A DNA stretch of 64,000 nt from the NCBI RefSeq assembly GCF_040448305.1, contig NZ_CP148752.1, positions 2,976,001 to 3,040,000 on the forward strand, read 5' to 3'. The notes below the pieces were generated by a model. The model was not told the DNA's origin and did no database searches. It saw only the letters and a list, made by a program, of their open reading frames with translations. The translations under genes were made by a program, and so were the position numbers. Shown piece after piece: positions 15,601-23,735 of this stretch (its first letter is position 1; each line of letters opens with the position of its first letter). The DNA is from Pseudomonas fluorescens. Its GTDB lineage: Bacteria > Pseudomonadota > Gammaproteobacteria > Pseudomonadales > Pseudomonadaceae.

Positions 15601-16328
15601 TCCCGCCATCCCTGGAGTCAATGATGGGCCAGCGAATCCTGCTGCTTTCACCGCACGCGGATGATGTTGCCTACTCCATAGGCGGCATTGTAGTGCGGCT
15701 TTCCATGCGAGCGGATCTCCATCTGATGACAGTTTTCGGCCACAGCGGATGGGCACTGCCGCAGGCTTCGTGCGAGACATCCGCAGATGCGATATCGGCA
15801 GAACGGGAGCGGGAGGATCGTGCGTATTGCGCACGACGGTGGATCGATTACGAACTTCTGCCCTGTCCGGACAGCTTTGTAATGGGATATGACGAAGCGA
15901 CAGAACTTGGCATTGCCGCTACCGATGACCCTAGGACCGAGGGCGTCGTGAACTTGATCCGTAACGCCGTGGCGTGTCGGGTGCCTCAGATTGTGCTTGC
16001 TCCGTGCGGTCTTGGCGGGCATGTCGATCATCAGATCGTACGAATTGCCGCAGATGCGCTGGATCACGTTGAAGTCCTTTACTACGAAGACGTTCCCTAC
16101 AGTTCCAGCTTGCCGCTATCGCAACTCGAAAGACAGCTTGCCGTTCAAGGCCTAACACCCGCCCTGACGGCCGACATCGAAGTTGTGTTGGAAAGCAAGT
16201 GCGAGGACATGTGGGGATACCGCTCTCAGACCAGTGCATCCACCATCGCTGAGATGTTGCTACATGCCGGCCGTGTCGGGACTGGCACCGCACGATATGC
16301 GGAGCGCCTGTGGCGCCGCACGAGTTGA
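15597..16328 (+). CDS. btrD: PIG-L (LmbE) family deacetylase, 2'-N-acetylparomamine deacetylase type
   Basis: A 243-residue zinc-dependent N-deacetylase. Zinc ligands: LLLSPHADDVAYSIGG (His 20 and Asp 23 of the PHxDD motif) and LGGHVDHQIVRIAADAL (HxxH, second His at 145). Family members act on GlcNAc-containing substrates; in the butirosin and neomycin pathways BtrD/NeoD removes the 2'-acetyl group after GlcNAc transfer to 2-deoxystreptamine, giving paromamine. Presence next to the 6'-aminotransferase and with a GT4 enzyme of the GlcNAc-transferring type supports that role. ATG 15597 has AGGAGG just upstream and overlaps the preceding stop. The frame is open further upstream but that part is a shadow of the aminotransferase gene. 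Confidence 0.87.
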   Translation: MIPPSLESMMGQRILLLSPHADDVAYSIGGIVVRLSMRADLHLMTVFGHSGWALPQASCETSADAISAEREREDRAYCARRWIDYELLPCPDSFVMGYDEATELGIAATDDPRTEGVVNLIRNAVACRVPQIVLAPCGLGGHVDHQIVRIAADALDHVEVLYYEDVPYSSSLPLSQLERQLAVQGLTPALTADIEVVLESKCEDMWGYRSQTSASTIAEMLLHAGRVGTGTARYAERLWRRTS

Positions 16329-16425
16329 ACCCGTTTAAGCGAAAGAAGTGATCCGAAACAACCGCTGGCCTGATCCCGTGGCTGTCATGGGCGGACCGAA
16401 TTAACCCTGATTGACGGAGGCATCC

Positions 16426-17700
16426 ATGTTGGAAAAACTTGCAATTTACGGAGGGGCTACGGTCCACGACGGGAATTGGCCCAATTGGCCCCAGAGCACT
16501 GACAACACTCGACGTAATGTTGATGCCGTGCTGAGTAGCCACCGATGGTCCATCAGTGGTCAATACCGTGGGCGGCCGTCTTGGGAAGAGCGCTTCGCAC
16601 AGGCGTTTGCCGTTTACACTGGCGCCGGGTATTGCGTGCCGTCCTCGACGGGCACCGCCAGCTTGAGCATGGCCTTGGAGGCCTGCGAGGTCGGGGCGTA
16701 CGACGAGGTAATCGTGCCGGGCGTGAGCTGGGTCGCATCAGCGTCCGCGGTACTCGGGATCAATGCTATTCCCGTCCTGACCGACGTGGAGTCCGAGACC
16801 GGTTGCCTTGATCCAGTGGCACTTGAACGCGCAATCACGTCGCGTACCCGAGCCATCACTGTGGTCCACCTTGGATCGGCGGTCGCCGACATGGATCGCT
16901 TGGTGGCGATCGCTCAAGCGCACTCCATTCCATTAATCGAAGATTGCGCCCAGGCACATGGTGCCCGCTATGCCGGTCGGCATGTCGGTTGCTTCGGCGC
17001 GGCAGGTACTTTTTCGATGCAGCATAGCAAGCTGCTGACGAGCGGCGAAGGTGGGGCGGTGATTACCAACAACGCGAGCCTCGCACGCCGCCTGGCGCAT
17101 CTGCGGGCCGACGGCCGAACGCTCTCCGCGCAGCCGCCTGTAATAGACGAGATGGCGCTGGTTGAGACTGCGGAGATCATGGGTAACAACCATTGTCTCT
17201 CGGAATTTCATGCCGCCATCTTGGTGGCGCAACTAGAGGTGTTGGACGAGCAGCTGGCACATCGGCGTCGTAATGCCGCCGCTCTGGATAGCTTTCTGGT
17301 TTCTCTTGGTTTCTTGCCACAGGCTACCTCCTCTCGCACCACGGAGAGGGCGCACTACACCTACGTGGTGCGGTTGCCGCAGTCGATTGTGGAGACGCAG
17401 GGCGCTGAATGGTTCGCTGCGGCGCTGTCTGCGGAAATCCAGTTGCCCTGCAAGACGATGTACAGCGCGCTTAACCAGAATCCTCTCTACAAGCCGTTCT
17501 CGCGAAACCGGTTCGAGTTGGGCAAGGTATTTACCGATGCGATTGATCCATCCCGTTATCAATTGCCCAGAGCGCAAGAGTTTTCCAGGTCCTGCATCGC
17601 TTTGCCTCATCGCATGCTATTGGCCGATACGAGCGCCATGGAACGTGTGGCCGCCGCCTTCGAAAAGTTAACCAGGTTGATTGACAACCAGCGAGCTTAA
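16426..17700 (+). CDS. btrS: L-glutamine:2-deoxy-scyllo-inosose aminotransferase (DegT/DnrJ/EryC1 family)
   Basis: A 424-residue PLP aminotransferase. The N-terminus (NWPNWPQSTDNTRRNVDAVL, then HRWSISGQYRGRPSWEERF) follows the BtrS/BtrR, NeoB and KanB subfamily closely, distinct from sugar-nucleotide DegT enzymes. Schiff-base Lys 202 lies in FSMQHSKLLTSGEGGAV; IPLIEDCAQAHGA holds the PLP-ring Asp; GNNHCLSEFHAAIL is typical of the dual-function members. Known members aminate 2-deoxy-scyllo-inosose and later amino-DOI, so one enzyme can install both amines of 2-deoxystreptamine, provided a dehydrogenase acts between. That dehydrogenase is not seen here. ATG 16426 follows GGAGG at good spacing; an in-frame TTG at 16411 precedes the ribosome site and is rejected. 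97 bases from the PIG-L gene. Confidence 0.9.
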   Translation: MLEKLAIYGGATVHDGNWPNWPQSTDNTRRNVDAVLSSHRWSISGQYRGRPSWEERFAQAFAVYTGAGYCVPSSTGTASLSMALEACEVGAYDEVIVPGVSWVASASAVLGINAIPVLTDVESETGCLDPVALERAITSRTRAITVVHLGSAVADMDRLVAIAQAHSIPLIEDCAQAHGARYAGRHVGCFGAAGTFSMQHSKLLTSGEGGAVITNNASLARRLAHLRADGRTLSAQPPVIDEMALVETAEIMGNNHCLSEFHAAILVAQLEVLDEQLAHRRRNAAALDSFLVSLGFLPQATSSRTTERAHYTYVVRLPQSIVETQGAEWFAAALSAEIQLPCKTMYSALNQNPLYKPFSRNRFELGKVFTDAIDPSRYQLPRAQEFSRSCIALPHRMLLADTSAMERVAAAFEKLTRLIDNQRA

Positions 17701-17808
17701 GCGGACGCGCAAACGGCGCATTTATCGCATTGTCTTGGTATGTCGAAGCATTGCCCGACATCTGGTTGGGCGGTTACATCAGTCGTGTACTGTCAGTGAG
17801 GCTAAATT

Positions 17809-19641
17809 TTGCTCGGCTTCTTTGAAAAACTGCTCTACCCGTTCCCTGCTTCCGAGCCATCGCCGCCGCCCCGGGGATTCTTCGCCTTTCTTTGGGCTTG
17901 CACGCAGGGCGTACGTGGCAAGATCGCAGCCATGGCGGTACTCACAATGATAATGTCGGCGTTAGATGTGATGCTAATAGCCATGCTCGGACACATCGTC
18001 GACTGGCTCAGCGTCCAAGTGCCGTCGCGCCTGTGGGCGGAGCGCGGCGAGATACTACTATGGCTGGTCGCCGTAATGGTGGCCAGCATCGCAGTAGTGG
18101 CCCTGCAGACCGTCGTAAAACATCAGACACTCACCGTGAACTTGCCCATGCGGCTACGGTGGAACTTCCACAGGCTGATGCTGGGACAAAGCATGGCCTT
18201 CTATCAGGACGAGTTCGCGGGTCGCATCACGGCCAAGGTGATGCAAACATCACTTGCAGTGCGCGAAACCATTTTCGTGCTGGCCGACGTCATTGTCGCT
18301 ATGAGTATCTACGTGACGTCCATGATCATCCTGGTTGGCGTACTTGATACGCAATTGGTATGGCCCTTTGTAGGCTGGTTCGTCCTCTACGTCACCGCGT
18401 TGTTTTATTTTGTGCCTCGCCTTGGCAAGTTCGGCAAGGAGCAGGCTGACGCGCGTGCGCTGTTGACTGGACGTGTGACCGACGCCTATACCAACATCGC
18501 CACTGTCAAACTGTTCTCGCACTCGCAGCGCGAGGCAGGGTTCGCGCGCGAGGCCATGCGCGAATTCATGCGCACCGGTTACGGCGAGATGCGGCTAGTG
18601 AGCGCCTTTGAGATCGTCAACCATCTCTTGGGCATTGGGCTCACGATTGGCACGACGGGTACTGCGTTGTGGCTGTGGTCGCAAGGTGCAGTGGGAGTGG
18701 GCGCCGTTGCCGCCGGCACCGCTATGGCGTTGCGGCTGCAGGGCATTTCGCAATGGCTCATGTGGGAGATGACCAGTCTATTTGAGAATGTCGGCATAGT
18801 GCAGGACGGCATGAAGACGCTGTCGATCCGACCTACCGTTCTCGATGCGCCTGACGCCGTCGATCTCGCAGCAACCCGTGGCGAGGTTTGCTTCGAACGA
18901 GTGAGCTTCCGCTACGCTGAAAGCGGTCTCCGCGTAATCGACGATCTGGACCTCACGGTCAGGCCTGGTGAAAAAATTGGTCTGGTCGGCCGCTCGGGTG
19001 CCGGCAAGTCGACGCTATTGAACTTGCTGCTGCGCTTTCATGATCTGGAAAGCGGTCGCATCCTGATCGACGGGCAGAACATCGCACACGCTACGCAGGA
19101 TTCGTTGCGCAGCCAAATCGGTATGGTCACGCAAGATATTTCGCTGCTGCATCGGTCAGTAGCCGACAACATTTCCTACGGTAGACCCAATGCGACGTTG
19201 GTGGAGATCGAGGCGGCGGCCCGGCGCGCAGAGGCACACACTTTTATCCGGAATCTCAGCGATGCGGGCAAGCGCTGCGGTTACGAGGTGCATGTGGGCG
19301 AGCGCGGCGTCAAGCTCTCGGGCGGACAGCGTCAGCGTATCGCCATTGCGCGCGCGATGCTGAAGGACGCACCGATCCTGCTGCTCGACGAGGCGACCAG
19401 TGCACTTGATTCCGAAGTCGAAGCCGTAATCCAGCGAAGCCTTTACCGATTAATGGAGGGCAAGACTGTGATTGCGATCGCACACCGGCTGTCCACCATC
19501 GCGGCGATGGACCGTTTGATCGTGCTTGATGAGGGACGTGTTGTCGAAGAGGGCGATCACACAACGCTGCTTGCGCAAGGGGGGCTTTACGCGAGGTTGT
19601 GGGCTCACCAGAGCGGCGGATACCTGGGCGACCCTAAATGA
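17809..19641 (+). CDS. ABC transporter with fused permease and ATPase (exporter)
   Basis: A 610-residue half-transporter, type IV ABC exporter. Six membrane segments in the first 330 residues, then a nucleotide-binding domain with Walker A VGRSGAGKSTLL, signature VKLSGGQRQRIAIARA, Walker B ILLLDEATSALD and the switch-region AIAHRLSTIAA. It should work as a homodimer in the inner membrane, probably exporting the cluster product or a modified precursor and so contributing to self-protection. The start is probably TTG at 17809, with GTGAGG upstream; there is no ATG before MAVLTMIM at about 17932, which would remove part of the N-terminus. Same operon as the biosynthetic genes, 108 bases after the aminotransferase. 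Confidence 0.88.
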   Translation: MLGFFEKLLYPFPASEPSPPPRGFFAFLWACTQGVRGKIAAMAVLTMIMSALDVMLIAMLGHIVDWLSVQVPSRLWAERGEILLWLVAVMVASIAVVALQTVVKHQTLTVNLPMRLRWNFHRLMLGQSMAFYQDEFAGRITAKVMQTSLAVRETIFVLADVIVAMSIYVTSMIILVGVLDTQLVWPFVGWFVLYVTALFYFVPRLGKFGKEQADARALLTGRVTDAYTNIATVKLFSHSQREAGFAREAMREFMRTGYGEMRLVSAFEIVNHLLGIGLTIGTTGTALWLWSQGAVGVGAVAAGTAMALRLQGISQWLMWEMTSLFENVGIVQDGMKTLSIRPTVLDAPDAVDLAATRGEVCFERVSFRYAESGLRVIDDLDLTVRPGEKIGLVGRSGAGKSTLLNLLLRFHDLESGRILIDGQNIAHATQDSLRSQIGMVTQDISLLHRSVADNISYGRPNATLVEIEAAARRAEAHTFIRNLSDAGKRCGYEVHVGERGVKLSGGQRQRIAIARAMLKDAPILLLDEATSALDSEVEAVIQRSLYRLMEGKTVIAIAHRLSTIAAMDRLIVLDEGRVVEEGDHTTLLAQGGLYARLWAHQSGGYLGDPK

Positions 19642-19763
19642 AAATGCGCGGCCCTTTGAAGAGGCGCCTGCGCCGAAAGTCAGCGAGGTTGATATATGCC
19701 AATTGCTGGCCCAGCTGCATACCGCACCACCACAATCATCGGATCTTGCGTGCTAAACCATGA
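19638..19763 (+). CDS. Possible 41-aa linker ORF bridging two genes
   Basis: ATG 19638 overlaps the ABC transporter stop (ATGA), and the frame ends in a TGA that overlaps the ATG of the large gene at 19760, again ATGA. The product (MKMRGPLKRRLRRKSARLIY...) is very basic. The 19760 gene has no good ribosome site of its own, so translation of this short frame could hand ribosomes on. It may equally be chance. Confidence 0.3.
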   Translation: MKMRGPLKRRLRRKSARLIYANCWPSCIPHHHNHRILRAKP

Positions 19764-22700
19764 CTACAGACGAAGAACAACTCTACGGACCCAAGGCGGA
19801 TCGGCTCCTGCGCATCCGGAACATCGAATCCCTGGGGAATCTTGTCCTGCCTATCTTTCCGATTGCCCCATTGCCAACCGCAGTGGCGGGCGGCTTGGCA
19901 CAGCCGGATGAAGCGGTAGCGATCTACGCAGCCGCTTTGGAGGAGGCTTTTCCGCTGCTGACGCGAAGCGTGGAGGACGTTTGTGGTTCAGCGCCCTGGA
20001 TCGTGCGTAGTGCAGGTAACGAGGACCTGACGGATCACGTCAATGCCGGCGGCTACGAAAGCCTGATATGTCCCGAGCCACAAGCGCTGATACGGTGCAT
20101 TGCCACTGTGGCCATGAGTGGATCGACCGAGCATGCACGACGCCAACTTGCGCTCTCGGGGCGTTACGATCATGTCGAGGCAATTCCATGCTTTGTGCAG
20201 CAGCTACTGAAGATCGATGTCTGTGGCGATGTCGGTCGCGATCATTCGCCGTATCTGGACACAGCCGTTCTTGATCACATGGAGGCGGTATGTAATGAAC
20301 TGATGCAGACGTTCGACTTCATTGCGATCGATTGCGAATGGGGCCTGGAGACGACACTTGGCTTCGTGTCCGTGACCACCGTCATGCCGCGAAACCCACA
20401 ACTGATGAACGTCGCGCATACGATCGGTTTCGGTTTTGCCAGCGCTCAGAATACCGGCTCGCTGGCGACGGCCTTGGTGCTGCGTCCTGCTTGCTCAGAC
20501 CTTAGGTTATGGCGCGCACGCCATCTGCGCGCGACGACGGTCCAGCGGTTGCATCTGCTGCAGGCGCGGCCGGCGTATTCTGATGATGCCTTTCGCAATC
20601 GTGATGTGTTGACTGATGCATGTCGTGAAACATTGATCGGTCGCTACGATGTCGTGGAAGCCGGCTTGTTGATGCTGGGTGCACAATCCTCGGGCCGCGC
20701 ATTGGTGGCACCTGATCTCATGAGCGCTTGGCGCCGATATCTTGCGCTCAACGCGCGCGAGCAGGCCGACGTGGCGGTGGTATTAGTGGACGAAGGCAGT
20801 GCGGAGGAACACGCGGGTATCATGTTCCGCCAGCAGAAAACTACCTGCGTCAGGATGGACACTCGACGCATGCCAGCCGGAGCAGACTGCGTTGTATTTG
20901 ACCGCGGCACCTGCATTCTCGGTGACTCGACGCTGCTGCGATCAATTCAGAGTGAACGTCGCCGAGAGTTGGTGTTGCCCGACGACTGCGCTCTTGTTTT
21001 CACCGATGAGGTGCTGGCACCTGGCGGCGAGCTGACGCGAGACTGCGTCGAAGTCCTTTCCCAGCTGCGTTGTTTGCCGATCGCGCTCGAAGTCAAGGAG
21101 CGGCTGTTCGCACGTAGCGAGCAGCCGATGTCGGCGAGTTGGATGCAACGCGACGACGGAGTAGTGGAGTCACCCTCACTGCTCGCGGCAATCTGGCGGT
21201 CAAAGAATTCAGGGTATGCCGGCGAATACTTCGCGCTCACTGAATTTGCAAGGGACTACCAACGTGCGTTCCAAGTGTCACAGAATGAGCCGCAGCGCGA
21301 ACTGCGCACGCTGTTCGCGCTGTCGTCCGCGACACGCACGTTGGTCGCGAGTGGTGATCTTCGTATTGTCCTGGCACTGCTCGACTGTGAAGCGGCGACG
21401 TCCTGGCTACTGACGCAAACGTTGCGGCGCCTGATCGATTCGGCTGCCGTGCAATTGAAGGCGCTTCAGCGTGACAACGCCGTGTTGATTCTTGAAAGCG
21501 TGGCCTTCGTCAGGACGGAATGTGCGCGACTGCCGGTTTATGAGCTGGACGACGCCGTCTCCTACCTCGTTGCATTGGCACACGATCTTGAAGATGGCTT
21601 GTTTGTCGAATCGATGGTATCCATCCGTTCTTTGGAGTTGCCGATCGCAAGTGGGATCCTGCTTGCGCGGCAGGCTCTCGATAATCCCGCCGTCCTCGAA
21701 CCAGTGGACGCATTCCGACAGTCAGTAGCGTCGTTTAGAGAAATGGTGTCGGGTGGCAGCACGACCGCGCGGCTTCCTCTGCAACTCAACGATACTTATT
21801 TGACACTCCGGGGTGCGCTGTACGAAGCCGGTCTGGAAAACGTCGCTGAGCAGATCAAAGGGTCGCTGGTCGAAACGTATGACGCCTCATTGAAAGGGCT
21901 GCTATGGCGAGCGGTGGAAGAGGGCGACGTTGGCAGCTACCGCCGCTACCTCATAGTGATGCAATGGTGGATCGAATTCCTGAACATCGGATCGCTGTCT
22001 GAGCGCGATGCCGCAGTGCTTCAGCGTTTTCAAATTTGGCTGCGTCAATGGACTGATGACGAGATGCCCGAGTCATTCGAGATACAGGACCGCAATTGGC
22101 GATTCGAATTTGACGCCATTGTGGTTTCCCATGGAACGCCGCAACGGTACGAGAATCCGCACGTTCTTCACAATCTCCTTCATCAATACTCCCTGGCGGG
22201 GCTGCGGCTTGACGCGCTGGGGCTACCACGGCGCGTACAAGCGCTAGAACACTTCTGTTCGACGTTCAGCAGTCGCTCGACGAAGGTTCTGCGTTTCGAG
22301 CGAGAGTTGCTCGAGATTCAGATTCCGATGGGAACTCACAAGGCGAGCTACGTGTTCACGCCGCGGCAGATCTCGGTAGAGTGGACGGAGCCACCTGATT
22401 GCCCCGGGGGCGAAATCGCGCGGATCCTCGCGTTTGAGGTATTTCTGGATCGATTCCAAATTTGGATGTTCCCGGCACTGACGGTCCGGCGCGAGCAAGT
22501 GCTGGGTACCTGGACACTGTTCATCCGCCTCAACGCGCAAGGATCAGATCCCTGGGATTACGAGCATCTCTGGCACTTTGTGGTCGCCACGCGCTTGCTA
22601 TTTGACGCCTCTTACGATTTCTCGTATGTCGCCAACGAAGCCGTGGACGGTTTCGCCGAACGTTTCGACGGATTGGAATGGAAGGAGATACTTACCACAC

Positions 22701-23464
22701 TGATACGGTATCGAGCGGTGATCGAGGACAGGGCGCAGTACGTCGCCTTGCACGCCCTGCCAATGTCGTCGACGGTCGCCGCGATGGCGTGCAGCCGAAT
22801 TGTTCGCGGTCTGCTGCTACGTTGTCTACGCAGGGGATTCGATTATTGTCGGGCCTTGATTGACGGGTATGCGTACTGGCTGAATGAGGAGGCCGAGGAC
22901 AATGGACGGTGGTCCGGTCGCTATGAGTCGCTCCGGCAGGCCAGCCTTTTCCTGGCGGCCAAGTGGCCAAAGGAGGCGCTTTCGGAATTAGCCGGGCGGG
23001 GCGTCTTCAATGTCGGCGATGACCTGATCGCAGCCTGCCTATTCAAACGCTCGGACCTGGCGGATGACTTGCGGCAAGTCGCGGCGGCGGGATCAATGCT
23101 ATCGGGAATGCCGGGGATGATCGTGCGGCATGCCCCCGAAATTGCTATAGCGGCCCATGGCGCATCGCTCTTGGCTGCGCAACTGGTCGGCACCGGAATG
23201 CGATTTCGCCGCGCGAAACACCTTTTGGTCGCTCGATTCGGCGACTGCCTTGATCAGGACATATTGACGGGACTCCTACAGGACTTGGACGCTATTCCGT
23301 GGGGATGTACCGCTGACGCGGAGCAGGCCATCCAGACGCAGATTTTGATGAGCGGACCCGTCTGTCGATTTGAACTAGAAAAAGGCATCGATTGGACGAC
23401 GTTAGACTCGTGGCCGACTCTGGTGCAGAGGCGTCCCGTTTCCTTGGGGGCGACCGAGTGTTGA
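19760..23464 (+). CDS. Dikinase-like protein: PEP/pyruvate-binding and phosphohistidine-type domains plus large unknown C-terminal region
   Basis: A 1234-residue protein. The N-terminal about 275 residues resemble the ATP-binding domain of PEP synthase/PPDK: PWIVRSAGNEDLTDHVNAGG near 79, CFVQQLL at 144-150, ending HLLQARPAYSD near 265. Residues about 300-395 resemble the swivelling phosphohistidine domain, with candidate catalytic His 351 in DEGSAEEHAGIMFRQQ. The TIM-barrel PEP-binding domain of PPDK is not recognisable; instead about 830 residues of unfamiliar, mostly helical sequence follow. Rifampin phosphotransferase uses the same ATP and His modules to phosphorylate an antibiotic, so phosphorylation of the cluster product or an intermediate, for resistance or biosynthesis, is a reasonable hypothesis only. 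The ribosome site is weak. Last gene of the plus-strand operon. Confidence 0.7.
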   Translation: MTTDEEQLYGPKADRLLRIRNIESLGNLVLPIFPIAPLPTAVAGGLAQPDEAVAIYAAALEEAFPLLTRSVEDVCGSAPWIVRSAGNEDLTDHVNAGGYESLICPEPQALIRCIATVAMSGSTEHARRQLALSGRYDHVEAIPCFVQQLLKIDVCGDVGRDHSPYLDTAVLDHMEAVCNELMQTFDFIAIDCEWGLETTLGFVSVTTVMPRNPQLMNVAHTIGFGFASAQNTGSLATALVLRPACSDLRLWRARHLRATTVQRLHLLQARPAYSDDAFRNRDVLTDACRETLIGRYDVVEAGLLMLGAQSSGRALVAPDLMSAWRRYLALNAREQADVAVVLVDEGSAEEHAGIMFRQQKTTCVRMDTRRMPAGADCVVFDRGTCILGDSTLLRSIQSERRRELVLPDDCALVFTDEVLAPGGELTRDCVEVLSQLRCLPIALEVKERLFARSEQPMSASWMQRDDGVVESPSLLAAIWRSKNSGYAGEYFALTEFARDYQRAFQVSQNEPQRELRTLFALSSATRTLVASGDLRIVLALLDCEAATSWLLTQTLRRLIDSAAVQLKALQRDNAVLILESVAFVRTECARLPVYELDDAVSYLVALAHDLEDGLFVESMVSIRSLELPIASGILLARQALDNPAVLEPVDAFRQSVASFREMVSGGSTTARLPLQLNDTYLTLRGALYEAGLENVAEQIKGSLVETYDASLKGLLWRAVEEGDVGSYRRYLIVMQWWIEFLNIGSLSERDAAVLQRFQIWLRQWTDDEMPESFEIQDRNWRFEFDAIVVSHGTPQRYENPHVLHNLLHQYSLAGLRLDALGLPRRVQALEHFCSTFSSRSTKVLRFERELLEIQIPMGTHKASYVFTPRQISVEWTEPPDCPGGEIARILAFEVFLDRFQIWMFPALTVRREQVLGTWTLFIRLNAQGSDPWDYEHLWHFVVATRLLFDASYDFSYVANEAVDGFAERFDGLEWKEILTTLIRYRAVIEDRAQYVALHALPMSSTVAAMACSRIVRGLLLRCLRRGFDYCRALIDGYAYWLNEEAEDNGRWSGRYESLRQASLFLAAKWPKEALSELAGRGVFNVGDDLIAACLFKRSDLADDLRQVAAAGSMLSGMPGMIVRHAPEIAIAAHGASLLAAQLVGTGMRFRRAKHLLVARFGDCLDQDILTGLLQDLDAIPWGCTADAEQAIQTQILMSGPVCRFELEKGIDWTTLDSWPTLVQRRPVSLGATEC

Positions 23465-23599
23465 GTTATCGTGCGGACCCGAGAGCCTGTGCCCGGAATT
23501 CGTCTTGATCTGAAAAGAAGCTAGAGAGAGTACACGTCTGGCAAGACAAGAATCGACTGAAAGCCACACGTCAGAATTACGAAACGCCAGCGCCTAGCG

Positions 23600-23708
23600 C
23601 ATGCTGACCGGCAATCCGCCGATCAGGAATGAAGGCGTGGTGTTCGGGCCGTTCCAGGTGGATTGCTCGGCGATAGGGATGTGTGAGGTGTTGGCCTGAA
23701 GCCTGCTG
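23600..23708 (+). pseudogene. Truncated duplicate of the 3' end of the small gene at 6143 (right island repeat)
   Basis: The last 33 codons of the 6143 gene recur here in the same reading orientation, from ATGCTGACCGGCAATCCGCC to the TGA at 23696-23698, with six mismatches over about 109 bases. Upstream in the same frame a TAG breaks the weak similarity that remains, so it cannot be expressed as the full protein. It lies between the island and the glutathione S-transferase gene and marks the right junction. The divergence suggests the two copies come from different lineages rather than a recent exact target-site duplication. Confidence 0.8.
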
Positions 23709-23735
23709 GCAACAGGTTCTTATGTGGTGGTGTTC

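Larger units (their letters stand above)
6410..23599. other. Genomic island: candidate 2-deoxystreptamine-type aminoglycoside biosynthetic cluster
   Basis: Eleven genes in two divergent operons sit between the flanking repeats. They match the stepwise neamine/ribostamycin pathway: DOI synthase, glutamine:DOI aminotransferase, GT4 N-acetylglucosaminyltransferase, PIG-L deacetylase, FAD 6'-oxidase, class III 6'-aminotransferase and a phosphoribosyltransferase, plus a 2-oxoglutarate dioxygenase, an ABC exporter, a 91-residue protein and a large dikinase-like protein. No REP elements occur inside although both flanks have many, and the divergent promoter region is unusually AT-rich for this genome. 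No integrase, transposase or tRNA is visible. Confidence 0.85.
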
